Of a stretch of DNA of 64,000 nucleotides, positions 41,471 to 49,713 are shown piece by piece; positions within the stretch are counted from its first letter, which is position 1; each line of letters begins with the position of its first letter. Source of the stretch: Catenuloplanes atrovinosus. Its GTDB lineage: Bacteria; Actinomycetota; Actinomycetes; Mycobacteriales; Micromonosporaceae. Both the position numbers and the translations under genes were made by a program. Location: NCBI RefSeq assembly GCF_031458235.1, contig NZ_JAVDYB010000001.1:2749001-2813000 (forward strand), written 5' to 3'. Under the pieces are notes generated by a model that was not told the DNA's origin, did not search any database, and saw nothing but the letters and a program-made list of their open reading frames with translations.

Positions 41471-42825
41471 CCGGCCTGCGCGCGCGGCTGCTGGTCGCGT
41501 TCGTGGCGGTGACCGTGCTCGGCGCGGCCGCCGCGGCCTGGGCCAGCGCGTCCGCCGCCGGCACCGCGCTGGTCTCGGCCGCGCAGGAGCAGCTCACGGC
41601 CGCGCTCGCGGGACAGATCGGCGCGGTCGCGCCGGAGCTGACCTACCCACCCGACCAGGCGAGCCTGGACCGGCTGCGGGTGGCGGCCGGCCCGGACACG
41701 CTGGTCACCTTCGCGGGACTGCGCGCCGCGGACGGCGCCATCACCACCTTCGACCTCGGCGCGGTACGCACGGCCGCGCGCGACGGGAACCGCCTGGTCG
41801 CCCAGCGGGTCGACGCGGACGGCCGGCCCTGGCTGCTGATCGCCACGCCGGTCGTGATCACCGCGCTGGACGGCACCCGTACCCCGTCTGGCATCGAGGT
41901 CTACGCGGCCCGCGACCTGACCGCGGTCGACCGGCAGGTGGACGGCCTCACCCGGTCCGCGGCGCGCACGGCCGCGCTCGCGCTGCCGCTCGCGGTCCTG
42001 CTGGCGCTGGCCGCGGCCGGCAGCGTGCTGCGCCCGGTGCGCGGCCTGCGCGACACCGCCCGCCGGCTGGCCGCCGGCGACCTGGACGCCCGCGCCGTGC
42101 CGCGCGGCCGGGACGAGCTGACCGACCTCACCGTGACGATCAACGAGATGGCCGAGTCGCTGGCCCGCATGCAGGCGGACGCGCGCCGGTTCGCCGCGGA
42201 CGCCTCGCACGAGCTGCGCACGCCGCTGGCGACGCTGGCCGCGGTGGTCGACGTGCTGGAGTCGGCCACCGCGGACCTGGAGCCGGACGCGCGCGAGTCC
42301 GCGCGGATGGCGATCACCGAGGTGGGCCGGCTCACCCGCCTGGTCGAGGACCTGGTGGAGGTGTCCCGCTTCGACGCCGGCACCGCGCGCCTGCGCGTCG
42401 AGGAGGCCGATCTCGTGGGTACGATCCGGGACTGCCTGCGCGCCCGGGGCTGGACCTCCCAGGTCACCCTGGACGCGCCCGCGGAGCTGCGGATGCCCCT
42501 GGACCGCCGCCGGGTGGACGTGATCGTGGCCAACCTGGCCGGCAACGCGCTGCGGCACGGCGGCCCGCCGGTGCGGGTGCGGGTCGCGGCCACGCCGGCC
42601 GAGGCGCTGGTGGAGGTGACCGACGGCGGGCCCGGCCTGCCCCCGGAGGTGCTCCCGCACGTGTTCGCGCGCTTCTGGAAACGCGATCCGGCCCGCGCCC
42701 GTACCCCCGGAAGTGGTCTGGGCCTGTCCATCGCCCGGGAGAACGCGCGCCTGCACGGCGGCGACCTCACCGCGGACGCGGACGCCCGGTTCGTGCTGCG
42801 GCTGCCGCGGGCGGTGCGGTCGTGA
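41467..42825 (+). CDS. Sensor histidine kinase
   Basis: A 452-residue membrane kinase. Membrane segments at about 8-30 and 168-188 flank an extracytoplasmic sensor; HAMP follows (about 185-240), then the dimerisation domain with His248 in ASHELRTPLATL. The ATPase has NLAGNALRHG, DGGPGLPPE and GSGLGLSIA. Partner of the upstream response regulator, with overlaps on both sides (ATGA before, GTGA after). Confidence 0.93.
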   Translation: MTGLRARLLVAFVAVTVLGAAAAAWASASAAGTALVSAAQEQLTAALAGQIGAVAPELTYPPDQASLDRLRVAAGPDTLVTFAGLRAADGAITTFDLGAVRTAARDGNRLVAQRVDADGRPWLLIATPVVITALDGTRTPSGIEVYAARDLTAVDRQVDGLTRSAARTAALALPLAVLLALAAAGSVLRPVRGLRDTARRLAAGDLDARAVPRGRDELTDLTVTINEMAESLARMQADARRFAADASHELRTPLATLAAVVDVLESATADLEPDARESARMAITEVGRLTRLVEDLVEVSRFDAGTARLRVEEADLVGTIRDCLRARGWTSQVTLDAPAELRMPLDRRRVDVIVANLAGNALRHGGPPVRVRVAATPAEALVEVTDGGPGLPPEVLPHVFARFWKRDPARARTPGSGLGLSIARENARLHGGDLTADADARFVLRLPRAVRS

Positions 42826-43304
42826 GGAGACGGTGCCTGGCGCTCGCGCTGACGCTGCTGGTGGCGGGCTGCGGGGTGCGGCCGTCCGGCCCGGCCGGCA
42901 TGGGCGAGGCGCCGACCGGCGTCGCGTCCGGCGTGACGCTGTACTTCGTCGACGCGCGGGGGCGGCTGACGCCGCGGCTGCACGACACCGGCCGGCTCGG
43001 CACCGTCGCGGAGGCGCTGGAGCTGCTGCTCGGCGCGTCCGCGACCGTGGGGGACGGGCTGCACTCGGAGATCGAGATCAGCGGCGCGACCCGGGTGGTG
43101 ACCACGGCCGAGCCCGGCCTGATCCACCTGCGGCTGCCGCTGGCCGACTACGAGGTGACGCCGCTCGGCATCGACCAGATCGTGTGCACCGCGCTCGGCG
43201 TGGCGGTGCAGCGCGGCGAATCCCGCGCCACCCGGGTCCGGCTGCTGCTCACCCGGTCCACCCCGGAGTTGGAGGGCGACCGGTCCTGCCCGCTGATCGG
43301 CTGA
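42822..43304 (+). CDS. GerMN-like lipoprotein encoded with the two-component system
   Basis: A 160-residue lipoprotein: MRRRCLALALTLLVAGCGV with lipobox Cys17, then a region resembling a GerMN domain (GVTLYFVDARGRLTPRLH, VAEALELLLG, IDQIVCTALG). The order response regulator-kinase-lipoprotein and the fold recall MtrA-MtrB-LpqB, in which the lipoprotein modulates the sensor. It is far shorter than LpqB and lacks its propeller. The GTG start overlaps the kinase stop. Confidence 0.78.
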   Translation: MRRRCLALALTLLVAGCGVRPSGPAGMGEAPTGVASGVTLYFVDARGRLTPRLHDTGRLGTVAEALELLLGASATVGDGLHSEIEISGATRVVTTAEPGLIHLRLPLADYEVTPLGIDQIVCTALGVAVQRGESRATRVRLLLTRSTPELEGDRSCPLIG

Positions 43305-43324
43305 GACGCCCGGTCCCGGTCCCG

Positions 43325-43476
43325 CCGTGGACGGCACGCCGAGGCGCTGCTGCGCGAAATCGACCCGGAAACGTACGGCGATCCCTACGCTTTCTGGCAG
43401 GCGATCGTCTCCGCCATCACGGACGGGGACTTCGGCCGGCGCGGTCCGGACCGATACGACAACGGGAGCACGGTTC
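43325..43476 (+). pseudogene. Possible gene remnant upstream of the VOC gene
   Basis: One frame reads HAEALLREIDPETYGDPYAF and continues WQAIVSAITDGDFGRRGPDR, with natural amino-acid composition unlike a shadow. There is no start, and the frame continues into the VOC gene out of phase. Family not recognised. Confidence 0.25.
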
Positions 43477-43917
43477 ATGTCCTATGTGCGACGCTTCGAC
43501 CACGTCGGCATCACGGTCGCGGATATCGACGCCGTCACCGCCTTCTTCGTGGCGCTCGGCCTCGAGGTCGAGGGCAGGACGTTCGTCGAGGGCGAGTTCC
43601 TCGAGACGGTCTGCGGCATCCCCGGCTCGCGCACCGAGATCGTCATGCTGAAGGCGCCGGACGACGGCACCCGGCTGGAGCTGTCCCGGTTCGTCCGGCC
43701 CGACTTCGTGCCCGGCTCGCCGGCCGCGATGGCGAACGAACTGGGCCTGCGGAACGTCTCCTTCGAGGTCGCCGACCTGCGCGCCGCCGTCGAGTGGGCG
43801 GCGGGTCAGGGCTACGGCCTGGTCGGCGGCATCGGCGAGTACGAGAACACGTTCCGGATGGCCTACGTCCGCGGGCCGGAGGGGATCATCGTCTCGCTGG
43901 CCGAGCGGATCGGCTGA
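43477..43917 (+). CDS. VOC family (glyoxalase/dioxygenase superfamily) protein
   Basis: A 146-residue protein of two beta-alpha-beta-beta-beta units. FDHVGITVADIDAVTAFF carries the first metal-type His, TRLELSRF the Glu, and RMAYVRGPEGIIVSLAE the closing motif. Members include lyases, isomerases and resistance proteins; the role is unknown. The ATG follows GGGAG by 8 bases. It converges with the beta-propeller gene 9 bases later. Confidence 0.85.
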   Translation: MSYVRRFDHVGITVADIDAVTAFFVALGLEVEGRTFVEGEFLETVCGIPGSRTEIVMLKAPDDGTRLELSRFVRPDFVPGSPAAMANELGLRNVSFEVADLRAAVEWAAGQGYGLVGGIGEYENTFRMAYVRGPEGIIVSLAERIG

Positions 43918-43926
43918 CGCCGGCCG

Positions 43927-45477
43927 TCACGGGACGGTCACGGCCACGTTGTCGAAGGCGGCGTGCCCGGTCGACGCGGTCGTCTGCATGCCGACGTAGC
44001 TCGCCGCCGGGGCGAGCGACTCGTCCGTGACCGAGGCGACCAGCGTGCCGCCGTCGTACAGCGAGATCGTCGACCCGCTCACCACCAGGCGCAGCCGGTA
44101 CGTGGTCCCGGCGTGGATCTCCGAGGCCGCGCCGACCCCGGTGAGCTTGGTGTTGGTGCCGTCGACCAGCTTGCCGATCGCGTACCTGTTCCCCCAGGAG
44201 GCGATCCCGGCGTAGTAGTAGTTCCCGCGGTCGGTGTACCGGGCCATCAGCACGTTGTCGCGGTCGCCGGGGGCCACGTCCATCGGGGTGATCTCGGCGG
44301 CGACCGTGTAGTTGCGGGCGGCGATCCGCCGGTTGCCCTGCAGCGTCTGCGGATGCCCGGCGGGCGCGTTGCCCAGCGCGTGGGCGCGCCCGTTGCGCAC
44401 CTCGAAGGACGCGCCGTTCGGGATGTGCGGGCCCTGCGTCATCGTCCACTTCGACGGGTCGACGATCGGCAGGCCGCGGCTCCACCGTGCCAGGTTGATG
44501 GTCTCGTTCCAGCCGGGGCGGTGGTTCTTCACGTTGTACCAGACCCAGTCGGTGCCGCCGACGTTCACCACGTACTGCCGGTAGATCATGCTGTCCTCGA
44601 CGCCGCCGGCCACGCCGAGGTCGAGCGTCATCGCGGACCGGTCGAGCGTCCAGCGGACACCGTCGCGCGAGGTCAGCCGGCCGCCACGGGACGGGTAGTC
44701 GGCCTGCCAGCCGACCACCACCATCTGGTACGACCCGTCCGGCATCATCCGCACGTTGGGCCCGCCGATGCCGAGGCTGGCCCAGCCACCGTCGTTCATC
44801 GGGCTGATCAGCGGGTTGCTCGGCGACTTGGTCCACGGCCCGCGCGGGTCGGTGGCGGTGGCCAGGCAGATGAACTCCGGCTCGCCGCCCGCCGAGGCGA
44901 TCCGGCCGGCGGTGTACCACATCTTCCAGAGCCGCTGCCGCTCGTCGTACAGCAGCGAGGAGTTGTAGATGTAGTCGTCCTCCCACTCCGCGGTCGGCAC
45001 CACGATCGGCCCGAACTTCGTCCACGGGCCGGCCGGGTCGGTCGCCTCGGCGTAGTGGATGCGGCCCACGCCGCCGGCGTCCACGCCGAAGTACGACATG
45101 TGGTAGACGCCGTCGCGGTAGACCACGCTGGGCACGGTGAGCGCGTTGCTCTCGGTGGGCAGCGTCGGCGCGACCACCGGGTCCGGGTGCTTCGTCCAGG
45201 CGACCCCGTCCGCGCTGTACGCGTAGCCGACGTTGCCGATCGAGCCGTACCACATCTTGAACCTCGGCCCGCCGCCCTGGCCGACGATGATCGACGGGTC
45301 CTGCATCAGGCTGGTCTCCCACGGCAGGGACTGGGCCAGCACGACCCCCTGCCGATCCCACCCGGCCACCGTGCCGAAGGAGTCGCTGAACACCGTGACG
45401 GGCCGCGCCGCGGCGGGCGCCGGCGCGGCGGTCACGAACACCAGGGCCGCCGCGACGACGGGCACGGAAAATCTCAT
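43927..45477 (-). CDS. Secreted five-bladed-propeller glycoside hydrolase-like protein with C-terminal lectin-like domain
   Basis: A 516-residue exported protein. After the signal peptide (ending APAAA) residues about 45-345 form repeated strands with MQDPSIIVGQGGGPRFKMWY, VPSVVYRDGVYHMSYFG and GGPNVRMMPDGSYQMVVVGW, the style of GH43/GH32/GH130 propellers. Residues about 350-516 look like a beta-sandwich of the DUF1080/LamG kind (RNYTVAAEITPMD, YYAGIASWGN). Acidic residues in the first and middle blades could be catalytic but cannot be assigned. A 15-bp palindrome (45516-45530) stands 39 bases upstream. Confidence 0.78.
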   Translation of the reverse strand: MRFSVPVVAAALVFVTAAPAPAAARPVTVFSDSFGTVAGWDRQGVVLAQSLPWETSLMQDPSIIVGQGGGPRFKMWYGSIGNVGYAYSADGVAWTKHPDPVVAPTLPTESNALTVPSVVYRDGVYHMSYFGVDAGGVGRIHYAEATDPAGPWTKFGPIVVPTAEWEDDYIYNSSLLYDERQRLWKMWYTAGRIASAGGEPEFICLATATDPRGPWTKSPSNPLISPMNDGGWASLGIGGPNVRMMPDGSYQMVVVGWQADYPSRGGRLTSRDGVRWTLDRSAMTLDLGVAGGVEDSMIYRQYVVNVGGTDWVWYNVKNHRPGWNETINLARWSRGLPIVDPSKWTMTQGPHIPNGASFEVRNGRAHALGNAPAGHPQTLQGNRRIAARNYTVAAEITPMDVAPGDRDNVLMARYTDRGNYYYAGIASWGNRYAIGKLVDGTNTKLTGVGAASEIHAGTTYRLRLVVSGSTISLYDGGTLVASVTDESLAPAASYVGMQTTASTGHAAFDNVAVTVP

Positions 45478-45515
45478 CGCTCACTCCGATCGCGCGGTCC
45501 ACCGACAGCCACCGA

Positions 45516-45530
45516 CGACGATCATCGTCG
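45516..45530. promoter_or_regulatory. Palindrome upstream of the propeller glycosidase
   Basis: CGACGAT and ATCGTCG are perfect 7-bp arms around one base, placed 39 bases before the start codon; a candidate repressor site. Confidence 0.35.
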
Positions 45531-45714
45531 ATGCGACGCCGATTCGGCAACAGCCCACCGGGGCGGTGCGGCCGGCGTGCCGCCGGCTGATCGAGCGGCG
45601 GTGGACCGGTGCTCGTGGGCCCGGGTCCTTCGGCGTTTCCCGCCGTGGGTGTCACCTGGTGTGCCCCGGGACCGTCGTTCCGGTGGAGCGAGACGAAGAC
45701 TTCGGGAGGTGGCT

Positions 45715-46458
45715 GTGCACTGTCGCGCAGGGCAGGCCCTGGTGGCGTTGGTGTTGTCGGTGTCGCTGGCGGGGTGTGGGGTGATACCGGGGTTCGGGTC
45801 GTCGGGGAAAAAGGCGATTCCGGACAATCAGGTTCCGCAGAACGGGGACGGGGACTTCGAGGCGGCGCCGGGGGTGCGGGACGTGATCGGGGAGGGGCGG
45901 ATCATGGTCAGGTACCGGGTGGAGGTGGAGACCGGGATCGACTGGGGTGAACTGCCGCCGTGGACGGCGGAGCGGTTCGCGGAGGCGGTCGACGAGGTGT
46001 TCGCGGATCCGCGCGGCTGGGCGGCGTCGGCCGCGGCGCCGATCACGGAGCCGGAGCACGGGATGTCCGGGGAGTCGTGGCAGTTCCAGCGGGTCGGTGA
46101 CGACGAGCACGTGACGTTGCGGCTGGCCACGCCGGCCACGGTGGACGCGCAGTGCGCGCGGGCCGGGGTGGACACGGAGGGCGTGTACTCGTGCCGGTTC
46201 CAGAACACGATCATGGTGAACCTGAAGCGGTGGCTGCAGGGGGCGGACCCGGCGCCGTCGGTGCAGTCGTACCGTGCCGGGGTGATCAACCACGAGGTGG
46301 GGCACTTCCTCGGGTTCGCCCACCAGGGGTGCCCGGGTAGGGGGCGGCCGGCTCCGGTGATGATGCAGCAGACCATCGCGCTCGACGGGTGCCGGCCGAA
46401 CGAGTGGCCGTTCAGCGAGGACGGCGAGTTCATCACCGGTACGTGGCAGGACTCCTGA
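45715..46458 (+). CDS. DUF3152 lipoprotein with metzincin-type zinc motif
   Basis: A 247-residue lipoprotein. GTG at 45715 follows GGGAGG by 5 bases and opens MHCRAGQALVALVLSVSLAG with the lipobox Cys next. The mature part matches DUF3152 (VRYRVEVETGIDWGE, WTAERFAEAVDEVFADPRGW). HEVGHFLGFAH (193-203) is a full HExxHxxGxxH zinc-binding motif and PVMMQQT just after resembles the Met-turn of metzincins. A surface-anchored metalloprotease is likely, although the family is poorly studied. Confidence 0.85.
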   Translation: MHCRAGQALVALVLSVSLAGCGVIPGFGSSGKKAIPDNQVPQNGDGDFEAAPGVRDVIGEGRIMVRYRVEVETGIDWGELPPWTAERFAEAVDEVFADPRGWAASAAAPITEPEHGMSGESWQFQRVGDDEHVTLRLATPATVDAQCARAGVDTEGVYSCRFQNTIMVNLKRWLQGADPAPSVQSYRAGVINHEVGHFLGFAHQGCPGRGRPAPVMMQQTIALDGCRPNEWPFSEDGEFITGTWQDS

Positions 46459-46500
46459 CGCCGGCGAGCGATCATCGTCGATGGGCTCTACCGTGGGGCC

Positions 46501-46755
46501 ATGGCTGTTCAGATTCTGGCCGGTGCCGCGATGGTCGCCGCGCTCGGCCTCCCCGGCGTGGCGGCCGGCGAACCGCAGACGTTCGTCGGCGAGGGTTCCA
46601 GCAGCTTCGGGCTCGCCTACGTGTACGCGCGGGCGGACGCGCTGAGGCAGGCGGGCTGGGCCGGTTACACGTCCGCGGAGTGCGTCGAGACGGACAGCGA
46701 CGTCTCCCCGGGCGGCGACTTCGCCACCGTGTGGTTCGAGTGCGTCCACCCGTGA
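46501..46755 (+). CDS. Small secreted hypothetical protein
   Basis: An 84-residue exported protein with a short signal peptide ending near VAAG. The mature part is about 60 residues with two cysteines (SAECVE and FECVHP) that may pair. TACCGT ends 6 bases before the ATG, so a leaderless start is likely. Family not recognised. Confidence 0.65.
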   Translation: MAVQILAGAAMVAALGLPGVAAGEPQTFVGEGSSSFGLAYVYARADALRQAGWAGYTSAECVETDSDVSPGGDFATVWFECVHP

Positions 46756-46833
46756 GCGCCTGATTCGACCAGGTTTGACGGGGTTGGTACGGGGCACGCG
46801 CGCCGGGCGGATCGTCGAACAGCGAGGTGCCCC

Positions 46834-48297
46834 ATGGTTGATCACTCCCGTGTTCCGGTGCTGGAGGCGTTGCAGGAGTTCCGGCGGCGTGGCGACACGG
46901 TGTTCGGGCCGCCCGCCCACAAACAGGGCCGGGGCGCCGACCCGCGCGTGATCGACATCGTCGGCGCCGGCGTGTTCGCCTCCGACGTGCTGTCGCTCAA
47001 CGGGCTCGACGACCGCCGCCAGTCCCAGGGCGTGATCGAGCGCGCGCAGGAGCTGATGGCGGACGCGGTCGGCGCCGACCACGCGTTCTTCTCCACCTGC
47101 GGCAGTTCGCTGTCCGTGAAGACCGCGATGATCTCCGTGGCCGGGCCCGGCGAGAAGCTGCTGGTCTCGCGCAACGCCCACAAGTCCGTGATCGCCGCCT
47201 TGATCATCAGTGGGGTGGAGCCGGTCTGGGTGCACCCCCACTTCGACACCGGCTGGCAACTGGCCCACCCGCCGGAGCCGGACGACGTGCGCGCCGCGTT
47301 CCGCGCGCATCCCGACGCCGCGGGCATGCTGCTGATCACGCCCACCGACTGGGGCTCGTGCGCGGACATCGCCGGGGTCGCGCGCGTCTGCCACGAGCAC
47401 GGGGTGCCGCTGATCGTGGACGAGGCGTGGGGCGCGCACCTGCCGTTCCACCCGGACCTGCCGCAGTGGGGCATGAACGCCGGCGCGGACCTGGTGGTCA
47501 CCAGCGTGCACAAGATGGGCGGCGCGATCGAACAGTCCTCGGTCTTCCACCTCCGCGGCGACCTGGTCGACCCCACGGTGCTCAAGCAGCGCGAGGACCT
47601 GCTCGGCACGACCAGCTCGTCGTCGCTGGCGTACGCGACGCTCGACGGCTGGCGCCGGCACATGGTCGAGCAGGGCGAACGGCTGCTGGACGAGGCGCTG
47701 GGCCGGGCCGCGCGGGTCCGGGACGCGATCGGCGCGATGGACCCGCTGCGCCTGATGGGCGAGGACGTCGTCGGTACCGGCGGCACCGCGGAACTGGACC
47801 CGCTGCGGCTGACGATCGACGTGCGCGGGCTCGGGATCAGCGGATACCAGGCCGCGGAGTGGTTGCGCGCGGCGTGCCACGTCGACCTCGGCTCCGCCGA
47901 CCAGTGCCACCTGGGCGGGCAGATCAGCTACGCCGATGACGACGACACGGAGAAGCGGCTGGTCGAGAGCGTGCAGCGGCTGGTCGACGAGTGCGGCGAC
48001 CTCGAGTCGCGGCCCCAGGCCGACCTGCCGCCGCCGCGCACGCTCGAACTCGAGAGCGTCATGACGCCGCGCGACGCGTTCTTCGGCCGGACCGAACAGG
48101 TGCCGGTGGAGCGGGCCGCCGGGCGCATCGCCGCGGAGATGCTCAGTCCGTACCCGCCCGGCGTCCCGGTCCTGGTCCCCGGGGAGCTGATCAACTCCTC
48201 CGCGCTGGACTACCTGACCAGCGGCGTGCGGGCGGGCATGCTCATCCCCGACGCGGCGGACCCCACCATGGCCTCGGTACGCGTGGTCGCCGGCTGA
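46834..48297 (+). CDS. Orn/Lys/Arg decarboxylase-type PLP enzyme
   Basis: A 487-residue fold-type I PLP protein. FGPPAHKQGRG near the N-terminus, FFSTCGSSLSVKTAM, PLIVDEAWGAH (cofactor Asp) and SVHKMGGAIEQSS with Lys227 as Schiff-base residue match the decarboxylase family. The C-terminal domain has AAGRIAAEMLSPYPPGVPVL. It would decarboxylate lysine, ornithine or arginine to a polyamine; the choice is not clear. ATG follows GAGG by about 6 bases. It is apparently monocistronic and converges on a small hypothetical gene. Confidence 0.9.
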   Translation: MVDHSRVPVLEALQEFRRRGDTVFGPPAHKQGRGADPRVIDIVGAGVFASDVLSLNGLDDRRQSQGVIERAQELMADAVGADHAFFSTCGSSLSVKTAMISVAGPGEKLLVSRNAHKSVIAALIISGVEPVWVHPHFDTGWQLAHPPEPDDVRAAFRAHPDAAGMLLITPTDWGSCADIAGVARVCHEHGVPLIVDEAWGAHLPFHPDLPQWGMNAGADLVVTSVHKMGGAIEQSSVFHLRGDLVDPTVLKQREDLLGTTSSSSLAYATLDGWRRHMVEQGERLLDEALGRAARVRDAIGAMDPLRLMGEDVVGTGGTAELDPLRLTIDVRGLGISGYQAAEWLRAACHVDLGSADQCHLGGQISYADDDDTEKRLVESVQRLVDECGDLESRPQADLPPPRTLELESVMTPRDAFFGRTEQVPVERAAGRIAAEMLSPYPPGVPVLVPGELINSSALDYLTSGVRAGMLIPDAADPTMASVRVVAG

Positions 48298-48304
48298 GCG
48301 CCGG

Positions 48305-48604
48305 TCAGGCGCGCCCGGCCGTGCCGGGCGGCGGGTCGGCGACCAGGTTGCCGGTGTCGTCGACCAGGCCGGGCGCCATGCTGCCGCCGTGCGCCTCCCG
48401 CGGGTCCGGCTCGTCGGCCTCCCGCGCCTCCCCGGCCCGCTCGGCCGCCCGGCGCCTGGCGTGCGCGGCGGCCACGCTCGCCGGGCCGGCGGTGCCGCCC
48501 GTGGTGGTCATCATCCCGGGCGTGCGCGTGGGGCCGCCGTTGCGCAGTTCGTCCAGGTCGGTGCCGCGATCGACCGTACTCTTCGTCTGGTTCTCGTCGC
48601 TCAT
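48305..48604 (-). CDS. Hypothetical hydrophilic protein preceded by the small relay frame
   Basis: A 99-residue charged, probably disordered protein (MSDENQTKSTVDRGTDLDEL, AAAHARRRAAERAGEAREAD). No domain recognised. Its ATG overlaps by ATGA the stop of a 26-codon frame related to the tandem frames between livG and livF, with GGAG upstream supplied by that frame. Its stop lies 8 bases from the convergent decarboxylase stop. Confidence 0.65.
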   Translation of the reverse strand: MSDENQTKSTVDRGTDLDELRNGGPTRTPGMMTTTGGTAGPASVAAAHARRRAAERAGEAREADEPDPREAHGGSMAPGLVDDTGNLVADPPPGTAGRA

Positions 48605-48681
48605 GCCGGATCTCCGTTCCCGCTGCGGCGTCCATGTGGCCGGCGCTCAGCCGACGATGATGCGCGCGCAAGCTCGCTCAT
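48601..48681 (-). CDS. Dispersed copy of the relay small reading frame (26 aa)
   Basis: Encodes MSELARASSSAERRPHG followed by RRSGNGDPA, clearly related to the frames at 22443-22668. Differences include synonymous changes and one inserted codon (an extra Ser), while the ATG, the RRPHG core, the PA-stop end and the ATGA junction are kept. An in-frame ATG 22 codons further upstream (48747) could extend it to 48 residues. Function unknown. Confidence 0.55.
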   Translation of the reverse strand: MSELARASSSAERRPHGRRSGNGDPA

Positions 48682-48830
48682 GCGGCTCGGGATGCCCGGC
48701 TGGGAGCCGCCCAAACGGCCGGCCGGAATCTCGCGGTCCCGGGTCATGCCCCCGGGGTGCGCCGGAGCTACCGCCGCTGACCCGCCCGCTCGTCGAGACG
48801 TGGTGGCCGGAGCTCCACTAATCTCGTACC

Positions 48831-49616
48831 GTGTTCGCGCACGAGATCGGTTCCGGGACCCCGGTGGTGCTGCTGCACGGGTTCGGTCTGGACCACCGGA
48901 GCCTGCTCCCGCTGGAGCCGGCGTTCGAGCGCGCGGGACCGTGGCGGCGGATCTACCTCGACCTCCCCGGCGCGACCGGGACGCGGGCGGCGGGGGTGAA
49001 CGGCACGCAACAGGTCGCCGACGCGGTGGTCGACGAGATCCGCGCGCGGCTCGGCGACGAGCCGTTCGCGGTGCTGGGCGGCTCGTTCGGCGGGATGATC
49101 GCCCGCTACGTCGCGCACGAGTGCCGGCCGCGGGTGCTCGGGCTCGCCACCGTGGCCGGGGTCTTCGTCGCCGCGCACGCCGGCCGGACCGTGCCGCCCC
49201 GCGCGGTGCTGAGGGAGGAACCCGAGATCGTGCCGCTCCTCGGCGCGGCGGTGGACGCGTACCGGGAGGACGCCGTGGTGGAGTCCGTGGCGGACGCGCA
49301 CGGGTTCCTGCGGTACCTGCTGCCCGGCCTGGACGGCGCCGACCAGCGCGCGCTGGCCCGCATCGCGGAGCGCTACTCCCTCGACCGCGAACCCGAGGAC
49401 GCGCACCCGGAGCCGTTCCGGCACCCGACGCTGCACGTCACCGGCCGGCAGGACCACGTGGTCGGATACTCCGACGCGTGGCGCCGGATCGAGCACTACC
49501 CGCGCGCGTCGTTCGCCGCGCTCGACGCGGCCGGCCACAACCTGCTGTTCGAGCAGCGCGAACTGTGCTGCGCGCTGGTCGGCGACTGGCTGGCGCGAAT
49601 CCGGCGGGCCGGCTGA
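48831..49616 (+). CDS. Alpha/beta hydrolase
   Basis: A 261-residue cytoplasmic hydrolase. VVLLHGFGLDHRSL is the oxyanion region, LGGSFGGMIA the elbow with nucleophile Ser, TGRQDHVVGY carries the Asp and AAGHNLLFEQ the His. Short-chain esters, lactones or C-C bonds are possible substrates. TAATCT ends 6 bases before the GTG, fitting a leaderless start. Confidence 0.88.
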   Translation: MFAHEIGSGTPVVLLHGFGLDHRSLLPLEPAFERAGPWRRIYLDLPGATGTRAAGVNGTQQVADAVVDEIRARLGDEPFAVLGGSFGGMIARYVAHECRPRVLGLATVAGVFVAAHAGRTVPPRAVLREEPEIVPLLGAAVDAYREDAVVESVADAHGFLRYLLPGLDGADQRALARIAERYSLDREPEDAHPEPFRHPTLHVTGRQDHVVGYSDAWRRIEHYPRASFAALDAAGHNLLFEQRELCCALVGDWLARIRRAG

Positions 49617-49713
49617 CCGGCCGCGTCGATTCCGGCCGATTCACCGTTGGACCCGGGTGGCCGTCGTGGCAGATTGTGCTCTCATGGGCGGAACGACGAT
49701 CGCGAGGCGGTAG

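Noticed and set aside
45519-46483. A 15-base direct repeat (CGATCATCGTCGATG) at 45519-45533 and 46469-46483 flanking the DUF3152 gene
   Set aside because: Repeats of this length are expected by chance in 64 kb of biased DNA, and no other sign of a mobile unit is present.
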